Source: Gammaproteobacteria bacterium UBA4421 (GTDB taxonomy: Bacteria; Pseudomonadota; Gammaproteobacteria; Pseudomonadales; Azotimanducaceae). Taken from it: a stretch of DNA of 56,681 nucleotides. Position 1 is the first letter of the stretch, and each line of letters starts with the position of its first letter. The stretch covers positions 20,936-77,616 of the forward strand of contig DGQF01000004.1 in the NCBI GenBank assembly GCA_002389675.1, read 5' to 3'. A program made the position numbers and the translations under genes. Positions 1-7,798 of the stretch are shown here, one piece after another. The notes beneath the pieces were generated by a model. The model made no database searches and was not told the origin of the DNA. It saw only the letters and a program-made list of their open reading frames with translations.

Positions 1-107
1 AAAACGGAACATAAAAACGCCTGACTGATGGAAAAAACTGCAAAATCATTTTTGGCACAATCCAATCTTTGGTATTAAATGATAATTCAACCAAGGGAGC
101 ATATTCG

Positions 108-1022
108 ATGCAACAAACAGATCAGTTAACCGTGCTTGCGCAAGACCTAAAGTTTCCGGAGGGTCCCATCGCGCTGGACGATGGCAGCGTGATTGTTGTT
201 GAAATCGCCAGAGGCACCCTGTCACGGGTGGCCGATGGCCAGGTTGAGGTTATTGCACAATTGGGTGGTGGTCCGAACGGAGCCGCCATCGGCCCCGATG
301 GCAAATGTTATGTCTGCAACAACGGCGGATTCAAATGGATTGAACGCAACGGCCGGCTTTATCCAGGTGAGGAACCAACAAATTATTCGGGCGGCAGAAT
401 TGAGCGGGTCGACTTAGCCACAGGGATAATCGAAATTTTATACGCGGACTGCAACGGCCAACCGCTACGCGGACCCAACGACATCGTTTTTGACCGCTCA
501 GGAGGATTTTGGTTTACCGATCACGGCAAAACACGGGCGCGCGAGCGGGATCGCACCGGCGTCTTTTACGCAAGCAACGACGGCTCCTCAATTAACGAAA
601 TGATTTTTCCCATGGAGGGTCCCAATGGCGTCGGCTTATCACCCACGGAAGACGAACTGTACGTAGCTGAAACGCTTTCGGGACGGGTATGGGCATTTGA
701 ATTGTCTGGTCCCGGCCAATTAACCCAGGGGCGCGGCAATCCCCGAGTGCTGACAGACAGGCCCGGCAACCACCTCTACGACTCATTAGCGGTAGATGCG
801 CACGGTGGCATTTGTGTTGCGACCTTGATCGACGGCGGCATTACCATCTTCGATCGCGACGGCGCCGCGCCCAAATTTGTGCCTATGCCTGACCGCTTAA
901 CCACCAACATTTGTTTTGGCGGTGAGCAATTACAAACCGCATTTGTCACGCTATCGTCGACGGGGCAATTGGTCAGTATGCCTTGGGCTACACCAGGGCT
1001 GCCGTTAAACTTTTTAAACTAA
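108..1022 (+). CDS. SMP-30/gluconolactonase-like protein
   Basis: Probable SMP-30/LRE-family beta-propeller hydrolase of about 304 residues. Family members open sugar lactones or related esters using a metal held at the centre of a six-bladed propeller. The protein begins with the family pattern LKFPEGP and carries GPNGAAIGPDGKCYV, GPNDIVFD, GFWFTDHG, GPNGVGLSP and DSLAVDAHGG, the blade repeats and metal-site Asn/Asp residues expected for the fold. I chose the ATG at 108 because AAGGGAG lies 9 bases upstream; an in-frame TTG at 69 has no ribosome site. No signal peptide is seen, so it is probably cytoplasmic. The substrate cannot be read from the sequence. The downstream gene (exbD) is about 165 bases away and functionally unrelated. 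Confidence 0.85.
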   Translation: MQQTDQLTVLAQDLKFPEGPIALDDGSVIVVEIARGTLSRVADGQVEVIAQLGGGPNGAAIGPDGKCYVCNNGGFKWIERNGRLYPGEEPTNYSGGRIERVDLATGIIEILYADCNGQPLRGPNDIVFDRSGGFWFTDHGKTRARERDRTGVFYASNDGSSINEMIFPMEGPNGVGLSPTEDELYVAETLSGRVWAFELSGPGQLTQGRGNPRVLTDRPGNHLYDSLAVDAHGGICVATLIDGGITIFDRDGAAPKFVPMPDRLTTNICFGGEQLQTAFVTLSSTGQLVSMPWATPGLPLNFLN

Positions 1023-1186
1023 GCTTCCTGCAAAAAAACAATATCTTATTTGATCCACCGGTTGGTTTTCGTGAAAAGCTCGCTTAAACTGACTCCGGAG
1101 CTCGTGGCAACTGAATTACATCCAACGAGCGAGACAGTCTAACGGGGCCGCAAAATTTTTTATTGCAGCCCGCTTGAGGGGAAACC

Positions 1187-1597
1187 ATGCGCAGACCATT
1201 CGGTAGAGGTCGAGAAGAAGAAGGCAACGAGCAAATAAACCTGACGCCCATGCTGGACGTTGTTTTTATCATGCTCATTTTCTTCATCGTAACCGCAACT
1301 TTTGTAAAAGAAGTTGGCCTCGACGTCAATCAACCCGATGACGACAAGCCCAAAACTGTCGACCCGGACAAAAAGAGCATTGTCGTGCGCATCACCAACC
1401 GAGATCGAATCATCATTGCCCAACGTGATGTTGACCGCCGTTCTGTTCGCGCAAATATCGAACGCTTGCATGCTGAGAACCCCGAAGCCCCTGTCATTAT
1501 TCAGCCCCATCCAGAGTCAACCACGGATTTGATGATTCATATCATGGATTCCGCTCGGCAAGCGGGTGTCTATAACGTCTCACTGGCCAACAACTGA
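1187..1597 (+). CDS. exbD: ExbD/TolR-family biopolymer transport protein
   Basis: ExbD/TolR-type inner-membrane protein of 136 residues that would work with an ExbB/TolQ motor to use the proton gradient for outer-membrane transport. A short basic cytoplasmic N-terminus is followed by one membrane helix (about residues 20-42) that starts with LTPMLDVVFIMLIFF. Asp24 in this helix is the conserved proton-path residue of the family. The rest is a periplasmic domain of normal length. The start is supported by GAGGGG just upstream of the ATG. No exbB or tonB lies next to it here, which is unusual because the genes are normally adjacent. The partner must be encoded elsewhere, or the gene was separated from a larger cluster. 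Confidence 0.9.
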   Translation: MRRPFGRGREEEGNEQINLTPMLDVVFIMLIFFIVTATFVKEVGLDVNQPDDDKPKTVDPDKKSIVVRITNRDRIIIAQRDVDRRSVRANIERLHAENPEAPVIIQPHPESTTDLMIHIMDSARQAGVYNVSLANN

Positions 1598-1707
1598 CCA
1601 TACAGTTGACACCAAGACGCAAAGCAGGCCAACCAATGGCCGCATGCGTCTGTCCACAATATGCGCCATAAGTTTCAGCCAAGCTTTTCGCCAGCGGGGC
1701 ACCGGCC

Positions 1708-2700
1708 GTGATTGACCTGCGCAGTGATACGGTCACACAACCCACGCGCCGCATGCGCCAAGTCATGATGGATGCACCCGTAGGCGACGATGTTTATGGG
1801 GAAGACCCATCGGTCAATGCCTTAGAAGCGCGTGCTGCACAAATGCTCGGCAAGGACAATGCACTTTTTGTCAGCTCGGGCACTCAATCCAACCTCATCG
1901 CCTTGCTGACACACTGCGCAAGAGGTGATGAATATATTGTCGGCCAAACTGCTCATACCTATCGCTTTGAAGGTGGCGGTGCGGCCGTGCTCGGCGGCAT
2001 CCAACCACAGCCACTGGACCTCAATCCAGATGGATCAATGGATTTAGAGTTGGTTGCGTCCTATATCAAACCAGACGACGTTCATTTTGCCAAAACTAAA
2101 CTGCTTTGCCTGGAAAATACCCATAACGGCCAACGCCTGCCGCTAGAGTTTATCACCAAAGCCCGAGCGCTTTGCGATCAACACAACCTGCAGCTGCACC
2201 TCGACGGCGCGCGCTTCTTCAACGCCATCGCAGCACAACCGATATCTTCACAGAAGCTCGCTGAACCATTTGATTCTGTGTCTATCTGCCTCAGCAAAGG
2301 CCTCGGTGCGCCTATTGGTTCTGTATTGGCAGGCAGCAACATGTTTATCTCCGAGGCACGACGATGGCGAAAAATGCTGGGTGGCGGTATGCGCCAAGCA
2401 GGTGTCGTGGCCGCCGCCGGTCTATATGGCCTGGAAAATAACATCGACCGGTTGATTCAAGATCACCGCCATGCGGAGCAGCTTGCGGAAACCCTCAGCA
2501 GTAAATTTGGCCAGGGATCCGTTCAACAGGCCACCAATATGATCCACCTGAATCTAGAACCCGCCCGCTATGAAAAGCTACGCGCACATATGCGCAACAA
2601 CGATGTCATGGTCGATCGTCCAAGGTGGGTTTTTCATCTGGGCATCAGCCCCCAAGATATTGATAAAATAATTAACCTAATCAATACCTTACAGATCTAA
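1708..2700 (+). CDS. ltaE: Low-specificity L-threonine aldolase
   Basis: PLP-dependent L-threonine aldolase (330 residues), which cleaves L-threonine or L-allo-threonine to glycine and acetaldehyde in the cytoplasm. The N-terminus MIDLRSDTVTQPT is diagnostic of the family, followed by GDDVYGEDPSVNALE. The PLP lysine is Lys197 in CLSKGLGAPIGSVLAG, and HLDGARFFNA supplies the cofactor-pairing Asp. Length is typical. Translation probably starts at a GTG (1708), since the conserved N-terminus begins exactly there; the ribosome site is weak. Its stop codon overlaps by 4 bases the stop codon of the convergent phosphopantetheinyl transferase gene, so the two transcripts must be complementary at their 3' ends. 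Confidence 0.93.
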   Translation: MIDLRSDTVTQPTRRMRQVMMDAPVGDDVYGEDPSVNALEARAAQMLGKDNALFVSSGTQSNLIALLTHCARGDEYIVGQTAHTYRFEGGGAAVLGGIQPQPLDLNPDGSMDLELVASYIKPDDVHFAKTKLLCLENTHNGQRLPLEFITKARALCDQHNLQLHLDGARFFNAIAAQPISSQKLAEPFDSVSICLSKGLGAPIGSVLAGSNMFISEARRWRKMLGGGMRQAGVVAAAGLYGLENNIDRLIQDHRHAEQLAETLSSKFGQGSVQQATNMIHLNLEPARYEKLRAHMRNNDVMVDRPRWVFHLGISPQDIDKIINLINTLQI

Positions 2701-3377
2701 TCTGTCTGAGGTATAACAAATACCGTCAGCACATGACCCGCCCAAAATCGCCAGAACCCCGTGCCCGAGCTCATCGCCGAACAGCCTGCATCCGAACCCT
2801 GGTAGGCCACCGTAAACTGTCGCCGTGCGGGCTGCACCTGAACGACAGCCTCATGAAAGCCAATAAATTTTTGTCCCAAAGGATATATAGCTTTATAAGC
2901 AGCCTCTTTGGCAGAGAAATATAAAGCGGCCGCATCAAAGCTATAGCTCTCCAACTGTATGCGCTCAGCGTCCGTGAACAGCGCTCGATGCAGTTTAGCT
3001 TTGATTCGGCCCTCCTGTTCAATGTCAATGCCCACACCTGCCACCTCAGAAGATCCAATTATCGCAATACACGCCGCAATTTCACGACTGTGGGTGATAC
3101 TTCCAACAACGGTATCCGGCCACAGGGGTGCTCTGTTTTTACTGGCAATCGCTACTGGCGTCACGTCAATAGCCCTCAGCGCAGCGTGCGCACAATGCCG
3201 ACCCGTTGAAAAACTCAGCGCGCGCGCGCGGGTCATTTGTCTGCAACGAGCCTGCTCCGCCGCAAACAAATGACTTTGATAATCTCCAATCGGAGACATG
3301 ACCAGTGCCGTGCGCTCCAGCGTCGGGAAACCATCCTGAAAAGCCTGCAAACTGCGATCCAAAAACTGCCAATCCAT
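2697..3377 (-). CDS. 4'-phosphopantetheinyl transferase (EntD/Sfp type)
   Basis: Phosphopantetheinyl transferase of 226 residues that moves the 4'-phosphopantetheine arm of CoA onto a carrier-protein serine. The diagnostic motifs are in order: FSTGRHCAHAAL, GSITHS, GVGIDIE (Mg-binding Asp and Glu) and FSAKEAAYKA (catalytic Glu and Lys). The order and length fit the EntD/PcpS class in gammaproteobacteria rather than AcpS. No NRPS, PKS or fatty-acid synthase gene is in the window, so the carrier protein it serves is unknown; in pseudomonads one such enzyme serves all carrier proteins, and the same may hold here. It converges on ltaE with overlapping stop codons. Confidence 0.9.
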   Translation of the reverse strand: MDWQFLDRSLQAFQDGFPTLERTALVMSPIGDYQSHLFAAEQARCRQMTRARALSFSTGRHCAHAALRAIDVTPVAIASKNRAPLWPDTVVGSITHSREIAACIAIIGSSEVAGVGIDIEQEGRIKAKLHRALFTDAERIQLESYSFDAAALYFSAKEAAYKAIYPLGQKFIGFHEAVVQVQPARRQFTVAYQGSDAGCSAMSSGTGFWRFWAGHVLTVFVIPQTD

Positions 3378-3473
3378 AAAGGGTTAGAATCTCAAGGTGT
3401 AAATCGCTAGTATTCTGCTCGAACATCGTTCGCACCGAAACACCAGATAAGAATCAACTGCTATCACTGACTC

Positions 3474-4094
3474 ATGGGAAAGATAATATTTTTAAACGGT
3501 TGCTCCAGTTCAGGCAAGACCACCCTTGCGTTAAAACTACAGCAGTTGCTCAGCGAACCCTATCAACACATTGCCTTAGATCAGTTCCGTGACGGTTTGC
3601 CGGGGCGGGTAAGAGGTCTAAACGCGCCGAAAAACACCCCAGGAGCCAGTGGGCTAAATGTCGTCCCTGAGCGTCTGGACGACAAATGGGTGACGCAAAT
3701 AGAATTCGGCGAACACGGCGAATTGATTCTGCAGGGTATGCGGCGTTCAATTGCTCAATTCAGCCAGTTAGGCGCCAATGTAATTGTCGACGATCTACTG
3801 TTTAAACGTGACTACCTCGACGACTACGTTTCCGTGTTAGATCCGGCAAAGGTATGGTTCGTGGGGGTAAGATGTGACTTGCGCATCGTCAATGCCAGAG
3901 AGGCCAAGCGCGCCGGGAGATTCCCAGGTACTGCCACCTCACATTTTGAGCAAGTACACAGTCATGGCGAAGCTTACGATCTGGAGGTGGATACAAGCGC
4001 CACTTCACCTCGTGAAACCGCAAATAAAATCATCCATCGTTTGAGCCAGCCGCCCGAGGCATTTTCTCGAATGCGGGCCCATCAATTTAAGTGA
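3474..4094 (+). CDS. Chloramphenicol phosphotransferase-like kinase
   Basis: P-loop kinase of 206 residues resembling the chloramphenicol 3'-O-phosphotransferase (CPT) family. The Walker A motif GCSSSGKT is at residues 9-16. It is followed by LDQFRDGLP, where Asp36 matches the position of the catalytic Asp in CPT proteins, and by VIVDDLLF in the Walker B region. The segment FVGVRCDLRIVNAREAKRAG fits the lid and sugar-kinase-like core. Most homologues in non-producers are of unknown substrate, so an antibiotic-resistance role should not be assumed. It is the first of several small-molecule kinase genes here and lies 83 bases before the sirtuin gene in the same orientation. Confidence 0.75.
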   Translation: MGKIIFLNGCSSSGKTTLALKLQQLLSEPYQHIALDQFRDGLPGRVRGLNAPKNTPGASGLNVVPERLDDKWVTQIEFGEHGELILQGMRRSIAQFSQLGANVIVDDLLFKRDYLDDYVSVLDPAKVWFVGVRCDLRIVNAREAKRAGRFPGTATSHFEQVHSHGEAYDLEVDTSATSPRETANKIIHRLSQPPEAFSRMRAHQFK

Positions 4095-4177
4095 TTGCGG
4101 ATGACCACTCGCCCGCCGACCATCCCAAACCCAACAATATCCTACGCGCTTGAACTAACCGGCGGTCTCTAAATCCT

Positions 4178-4960
4178 ATGTCTTCAGCCTCGATTCGCAC
4201 CCTAATTAAAATCCTTGAACAATCCCAACGTATCGTATGTTTTACCGGAGCCGGCATCAGTACTGAATCAGGCATCCCTGATTTCCGCAGTCCAGGCACG
4301 GGCCTTTGGCACAAAATAAAACCCATACCTTTTCAAGACTTCATCAATTCCGAAGCGGCGCGCCGCCTCAGCTGGCAACAGAAATTCTCAGGCCGACTGG
4401 GGTTCGAGACCGCCCATCCAAATCGAGGCCACCGATACCTTGCAGATTTGGTCAACACTGGCAAGTGCACCGCCATCATTACGCAGAACGTAGATAATCT
4501 GCATCAGAATTCGGGGGTGCCAGAAAACCAAGTAATTGAACTACATGGGAATACGTCTTACGCGACTTGCTTAAACTGCAAGCATCACTACGAATTAACC
4601 GACTTGCGCAAACAATTCGAGATGTTCAAGCAGATTCCGCCGTGTCAAAACTGCGGCGGCATCATTAAAACCGCCACAATTTCCTTTGGGCAATCTATGC
4701 CGAAAATTGCCATGGCGCGCGCTGAGGCTGCAATCACACAATGCGATTTATGCTTGGTTTTGGGTTCCTCACTGAGCGTCCATCCTGCAGCAGATTTTCC
4801 AGCATATGCCAAACAACTGGGCGCAAAACTCGCCATCATCAATCGCGAAGCAACCCCTTTGGATCACTTAGCCGACGTGGTGATCAGCGCTGAGATCGGC
4901 TCAATCACTGCCGAATTAGCCGCTGCGGCATCTGCTTCTGACAAAATACAGGACAACTGA
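4178..4960 (+). CDS. Sir2-family NAD-dependent protein deacylase
   Basis: Sirtuin of 260 residues that removes acyl groups from lysine using NAD+, releasing nicotinamide and O-acyl-ADP-ribose. Visible motifs are GAGISTESGIPDFRSPG (NAD pocket), TQNVDNLHQNSG, ELHGN (catalytic His) and a zinc site made of CLNC and CQNCGG, 36 residues apart start to start. SFGQSMP and LGSSLSVHPA complete the Rossmann part. The acyl-selective Tyr/Arg pair typical of CobB/SIRT5 is not evident, and ARRLSWQQ resembles the corresponding SIRT4-like (class II) stretch; this class call is an inference. It precedes an aminoglycoside-phosphotransferase-fold kinase by 27 bases and may be cotranscribed with it. Confidence 0.92.
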   Translation: MSSASIRTLIKILEQSQRIVCFTGAGISTESGIPDFRSPGTGLWHKIKPIPFQDFINSEAARRLSWQQKFSGRLGFETAHPNRGHRYLADLVNTGKCTAIITQNVDNLHQNSGVPENQVIELHGNTSYATCLNCKHHYELTDLRKQFEMFKQIPPCQNCGGIIKTATISFGQSMPKIAMARAEAAITQCDLCLVLGSSLSVHPAADFPAYAKQLGAKLAIINREATPLDHLADVVISAEIGSITAELAAAASASDKIQDN

Positions 4961-4987
4961 CGGGCTCACCCAACGGACGCCACATTT

Positions 4988-5833
4988 ATGATCACACCAG
5001 CAACAACGCCAGATGCACTGACCATTGACAGGCTACGCACCAAAACCGCAGCTCTGGTACCCCAGTGGCACGTGGAGAACATCGATCATTTTGAATACCT
5101 ACCTGGCGGCTACAGCAACCGCAACTACCGATTCGACTATAACATGCAAACTTATGTGCTGCGGGTGCCAACACACGCTGCCCCGTACGTAGATCGCCAA
5201 CACGAATATAGTTGGTATCAGCGAATGCCCGCCAATGTCGGGGTTCAACCTGTTTCGCTGGATTGGACCACAGGCTTGATGATTAGCCCCTGGGTGAACG
5301 GTGTCTTGCTCGCGCAATCTGACCCAATGCCTGAGTTATCTGATTTAGCCGCTTACGTGAAAACGCTGCATCGAGCGCTGCCAAGCGCCAATCGAGCCTA
5401 CAATGTCGAAGTGATTGCCGCCCAGTATCTGCAAACACCGATCAGCGAAAAAAAACCTATCGCCGAACCTTCGGTGCCTGCCTTAACCTGTCATAACGAC
5501 CTCAATCCATGGAATATCTTAATCACTGATGACGGTTGGGTAACCTTAGACTGGGAATTTGTCGGAGAAAATGACCCCCTTTTTGATGTGGTTGCCCTAC
5601 ATCAAGGGTTGGGGCTACCGCAACAGGAATTACAAGATTTCACTCGACTTTATGTCGACCATTGGTCCGATCAGATCGAGCAAAGACTTCATCGCGCATT
5701 AGAATCTTTTTGGATCAGAGAAATGAGCTGGGCCCATTATCAGATTTCGATAGGAAATATACGGGATGAAATTTTGTTGCAAAAGATAAGCGCTGAGGAG
5801 GCATTAGCGGCGATCGGCCAGCGCCAAATGTAA
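4988..5833 (+). CDS. APH/choline-kinase-fold phosphotransferase
   Basis: Kinase of the aminoglycoside phosphotransferase/choline kinase fold, 281 residues. The N-lobe has LPGGYSNRNYRF and YVLRVPTHAA, where a Lys would be expected and Arg is seen in this subfamily. The catalytic loop is CHNDLNPWNIL with Asp171 as the likely base, and LDWEF (Asp188) is the magnesium site. Bacterial relatives include LicA-type choline kinase and ThiK thiamine kinase; NDLNPWNIL followed by LDWEF fits either, and I cannot choose a substrate. It follows the sirtuin gene closely and ends 8 bases before the convergent NadR-like kinase. Cytoplasmic, no signal sequence. Confidence 0.8.
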   Translation: MITPATTPDALTIDRLRTKTAALVPQWHVENIDHFEYLPGGYSNRNYRFDYNMQTYVLRVPTHAAPYVDRQHEYSWYQRMPANVGVQPVSLDWTTGLMISPWVNGVLLAQSDPMPELSDLAAYVKTLHRALPSANRAYNVEVIAAQYLQTPISEKKPIAEPSVPALTCHNDLNPWNILITDDGWVTLDWEFVGENDPLFDVVALHQGLGLPQQELQDFTRLYVDHWSDQIEQRLHRALESFWIREMSWAHYQISIGNIRDEILLQKISAEEALAAIGQRQM

Positions 5834-5841
5834 ACTCAAGG

Positions 5842-6351
5842 CTATGCGCCCTGACCGGCCAACAATGACTTCACTGCGGTTATTGCACACGCCCGCCGAT
5901 CCGCACCGCAACCTGTAACAGGTTCAAATCGCAGGCCGCGCGCTTCTAAATCAAAGCGATAACGCGCGAACAAACGTGCTCGATCATGAGGGTTTTGCCG
6001 CTGAGGATCCGGTACCCAAGGTATATCTGGCTTACACAATAAATAAGCTCGATCGCACTGCGCACGATACGCGCGAGCAATTGCCGCGGGGACTTGTCCA
6101 AAACGCTCTTCACACCAAATTTGAATCACTTGCAGATCCGTATCTGCAAACCTCAAAGCACCGTTTACTTTAGCCTCCGCTAGACGCTGAAGATGAGCGA
6201 TCTCAATGAGGTCCTGTACTGTGTATGTGGTTCGTTCTTGCAAGTATTCGCGCGCAACCTCTGGCACCGTAGGTGCCTCAAAATACGCCCCTAAATAAGC
6301 TGTCAGGGACGATTTAGCCGATGATTCCGGCCCCGTTAGCACAATCAGCAT
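5842..6351 (-). CDS. NadR-like nicotinamide riboside kinase (AAA domain)
   Basis: Small P-loop kinase of 169 residues matching the C-terminal kinase domain of NadR, which phosphorylates nicotinamide riboside to NMN. It starts MLIVLTGPESSAKSSL and continues VPEVAREYLQER, both typical of NadR kinases. It lies 3 bases downstream of pnuC in the same orientation, which strongly supports nicotinamide riboside salvage. The NadR repressor and NMN adenylyltransferase domains are missing, so this is a stand-alone kinase. The P-loop reads GPESSAKS, with Ala (codon GCT) where the second Gly of the Walker A motif normally sits. The stop codon is 8 bases from the end of the convergent APH-fold kinase gene. 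Confidence 0.85.
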   Translation of the reverse strand: MLIVLTGPESSAKSSLTAYLGAYFEAPTVPEVAREYLQERTTYTVQDLIEIAHLQRLAEAKVNGALRFADTDLQVIQIWCEERFGQVPAAIARAYRAQCDRAYLLCKPDIPWVPDPQRQNPHDRARLFARYRFDLEARGLRFEPVTGCGADRRACAITAVKSLLAGQGA

Positions 6352-6354
6352 GGT

Positions 6355-6981
6355 CTAGCTCACGGCAGGAGGGTGCTGTTTCATCGTCACTCGCCATGAC
6401 TTCCACCCATAAAAAGCCATCACTAGATACACCAGATACAGCAGTGCATAGGCTTCGATACCTTTGATCAGGTACAAAACAACCTGGACCACGTCAATCA
6501 CAAACCAAAGAATCCAACTTTCCAAATATTTACGCGCTGACATCCACATCGCAGCAAAGCTTGCCACCGTGGTAAAGCTATCCGGATAGGGCAGCGACGC
6601 GCTGGTTTGAGACGAGAAAAAAGCCCCCATTGCCACCGTGCCGACAACAATCAACGCGGCAAGCGCCCAGCGCTGCGAGGTGGGCGTCCAAGCAACAGAC
6701 AATCCCTGCGTGCGGCGGCGCTCCTGCCCGCCGTAAACCCAAAAATACCAACCATAGGCATTCATCAAAACGTAATATACATTGAGTAATACATCCGCAA
6801 ACAGATCGGCACGCGCCACGACAACAACCGTAACAATTGCATATATCAATCCGATTGGAAAAGTCAGTACATTTTGCCGGATCAGCAGCCAGACACAGAG
6901 CAACCCTGAAAAAAGTCCAAGCAACTCCAACGCATTAGCAATGAGATATGTCAAACCAGTTACTTCCCAAAATGGCCGCAA
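6355..6981 (-). CDS. pnuC: Nicotinamide riboside transporter PnuC
   Basis: PnuC-family inner-membrane permease (about 208 residues, some seven hydrophobic helices) that takes up nicotinamide riboside by facilitated diffusion, with trapping by phosphorylation. The stretch LELLGLFSGLLCVWLL and the aromatic YYVLMNAYGWYFWVYG match the family, as does WILWFVIDVVQVVLYL near the C-terminus. No ATG exists near the expected N-terminus; the TTG at 6981 is the best candidate, with an in-frame CTG nine bases-plus further up. A GGAGG on this strand near 7010 is rather distant from the TTG. It is followed after 3 bases by the NadR-like kinase gene, forming an uptake-plus-kinase operon. Confidence 0.9.
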   Translation of the reverse strand: MRPFWEVTGLTYLIANALELLGLFSGLLCVWLLIRQNVLTFPIGLIYAIVTVVVVARADLFADVLLNVYYVLMNAYGWYFWVYGGQERRRTQGLSVAWTPTSQRWALAALIVVGTVAMGAFFSSQTSASLPYPDSFTTVASFAAMWMSARKYLESWILWFVIDVVQVVLYLIKGIEAYALLYLVYLVMAFYGWKSWRVTMKQHPPAVS

Positions 6982-7099
6982 AAAAGGCGCCAGTGGCGTA
7001 TTTTAACACCTCCGCTGCCCTGCCGCTGAATACCTGCTGTAAATAATGCGCTAACATAATAAGACCTGGACCCCATTTACCAGCATGGAGGTTATTTTA

Positions 7100-7798
7100 G
7101 TGAAATACATTGCCATCGTTGAAGACGACCCCGACCAACGTTCAAACTATGCTGACGCTATCAGCAAAAAGGGTTATGAGGTGGTTGCCTACGGCAGCAG
7201 ATCAGAGGCTTCAGCAGGCTTTGATGAAAAGTTACCGGACTTAGCCATACTTGACATTATTCTGGGTGAAGAGGTGGATGCCGGCTTTCAAATCTGCCGT
7301 GACCTGTTAGCGCGCGATCCAAGCCTGCCGGTAATATTCCTGACCGAGCGCATTGATGAAATCGACAAAATATCCGGACTGCGCCTTGGCGCTTGGGATT
7401 ATCTACCTAAACCCATTTCTCTAGATTATCTGGCAGAACGCATTTCTTCCTTATTAAGAATCAATGAAGCCCGCGACCAACCTCAACAAACAGAGAGTGA
7501 TGCCGCACGAAAAATTGGTGCTCTGACGCTTGACCAAGACGCATTATTGGCTTCTTGGCAAGGCGAGCGTATCGATTTATCCGGAACAGAATTTCGCATG
7601 CTCTCGAAGTTGGTGCGTATGCCCGGTCATGCCGTGAGTTACGAGACATTAATGAACGCCACCATGCAAAGCCTGGTCACAAACAACACCATCAACACTC
7701 ATATGCGTAACATTCGCAAGAAATTTGAGAAGATAGACGCTAATTTCTCCTGTATCAAAAGTGAATACGGTTATGGGTATCGCTGGTCACAGTCGTGA
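7100..7798 (+). CDS. OmpR/PhoB-type response regulator, paired with CBM9-sensor kinase
   Basis: Two-component response regulator of 232 residues. The receiver domain has the acidic pair EDD near the N-terminus, phosphoacceptor Asp52 in LAILDIIL, and Lys in LPKPISL. The C-terminal winged helix (from about residue 140) contains IDLSGTEFRMLSKL and a closing YGYGYRW, typical of the OmpR/PhoB class. I place the start at GTG 7100 because GGAGG sits 8 bases before it; an in-frame ATG at 7085 lies upstream of that site. It overlaps the kinase gene by 4 bases (GTGA). With its kinase it resembles the regulator of the proteobacterial dedicated sortase system. That assignment rests on recall of the family, not on a search. 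Confidence 0.9.
   Translation: MKYIAIVEDDPDQRSNYADAISKKGYEVVAYGSRSEASAGFDEKLPDLAILDIILGEEVDAGFQICRDLLARDPSLPVIFLTERIDEIDKISGLRLGAWDYLPKPISLDYLAERISSLLRINEARDQPQQTESDAARKIGALTLDQDALLASWQGERIDLSGTEFRMLSKLVRMPGHAVSYETLMNATMQSLVTNNTINTHMRNIRKKFEKIDANFSCIKSEYGYGYRWSQS

Noticed and set aside
1576..1612. CAACTG/CAGTTG inverted repeat after exbD
   Set aside because: Six-base stem without a T run; too weak to call a terminator.
3474..4094. Antibiotic-resistance gene (chloramphenicol phosphotransferase)
   Set aside because: Only fold-level motifs are visible; most homologues have unknown substrates and there is no resistance or mobile context.
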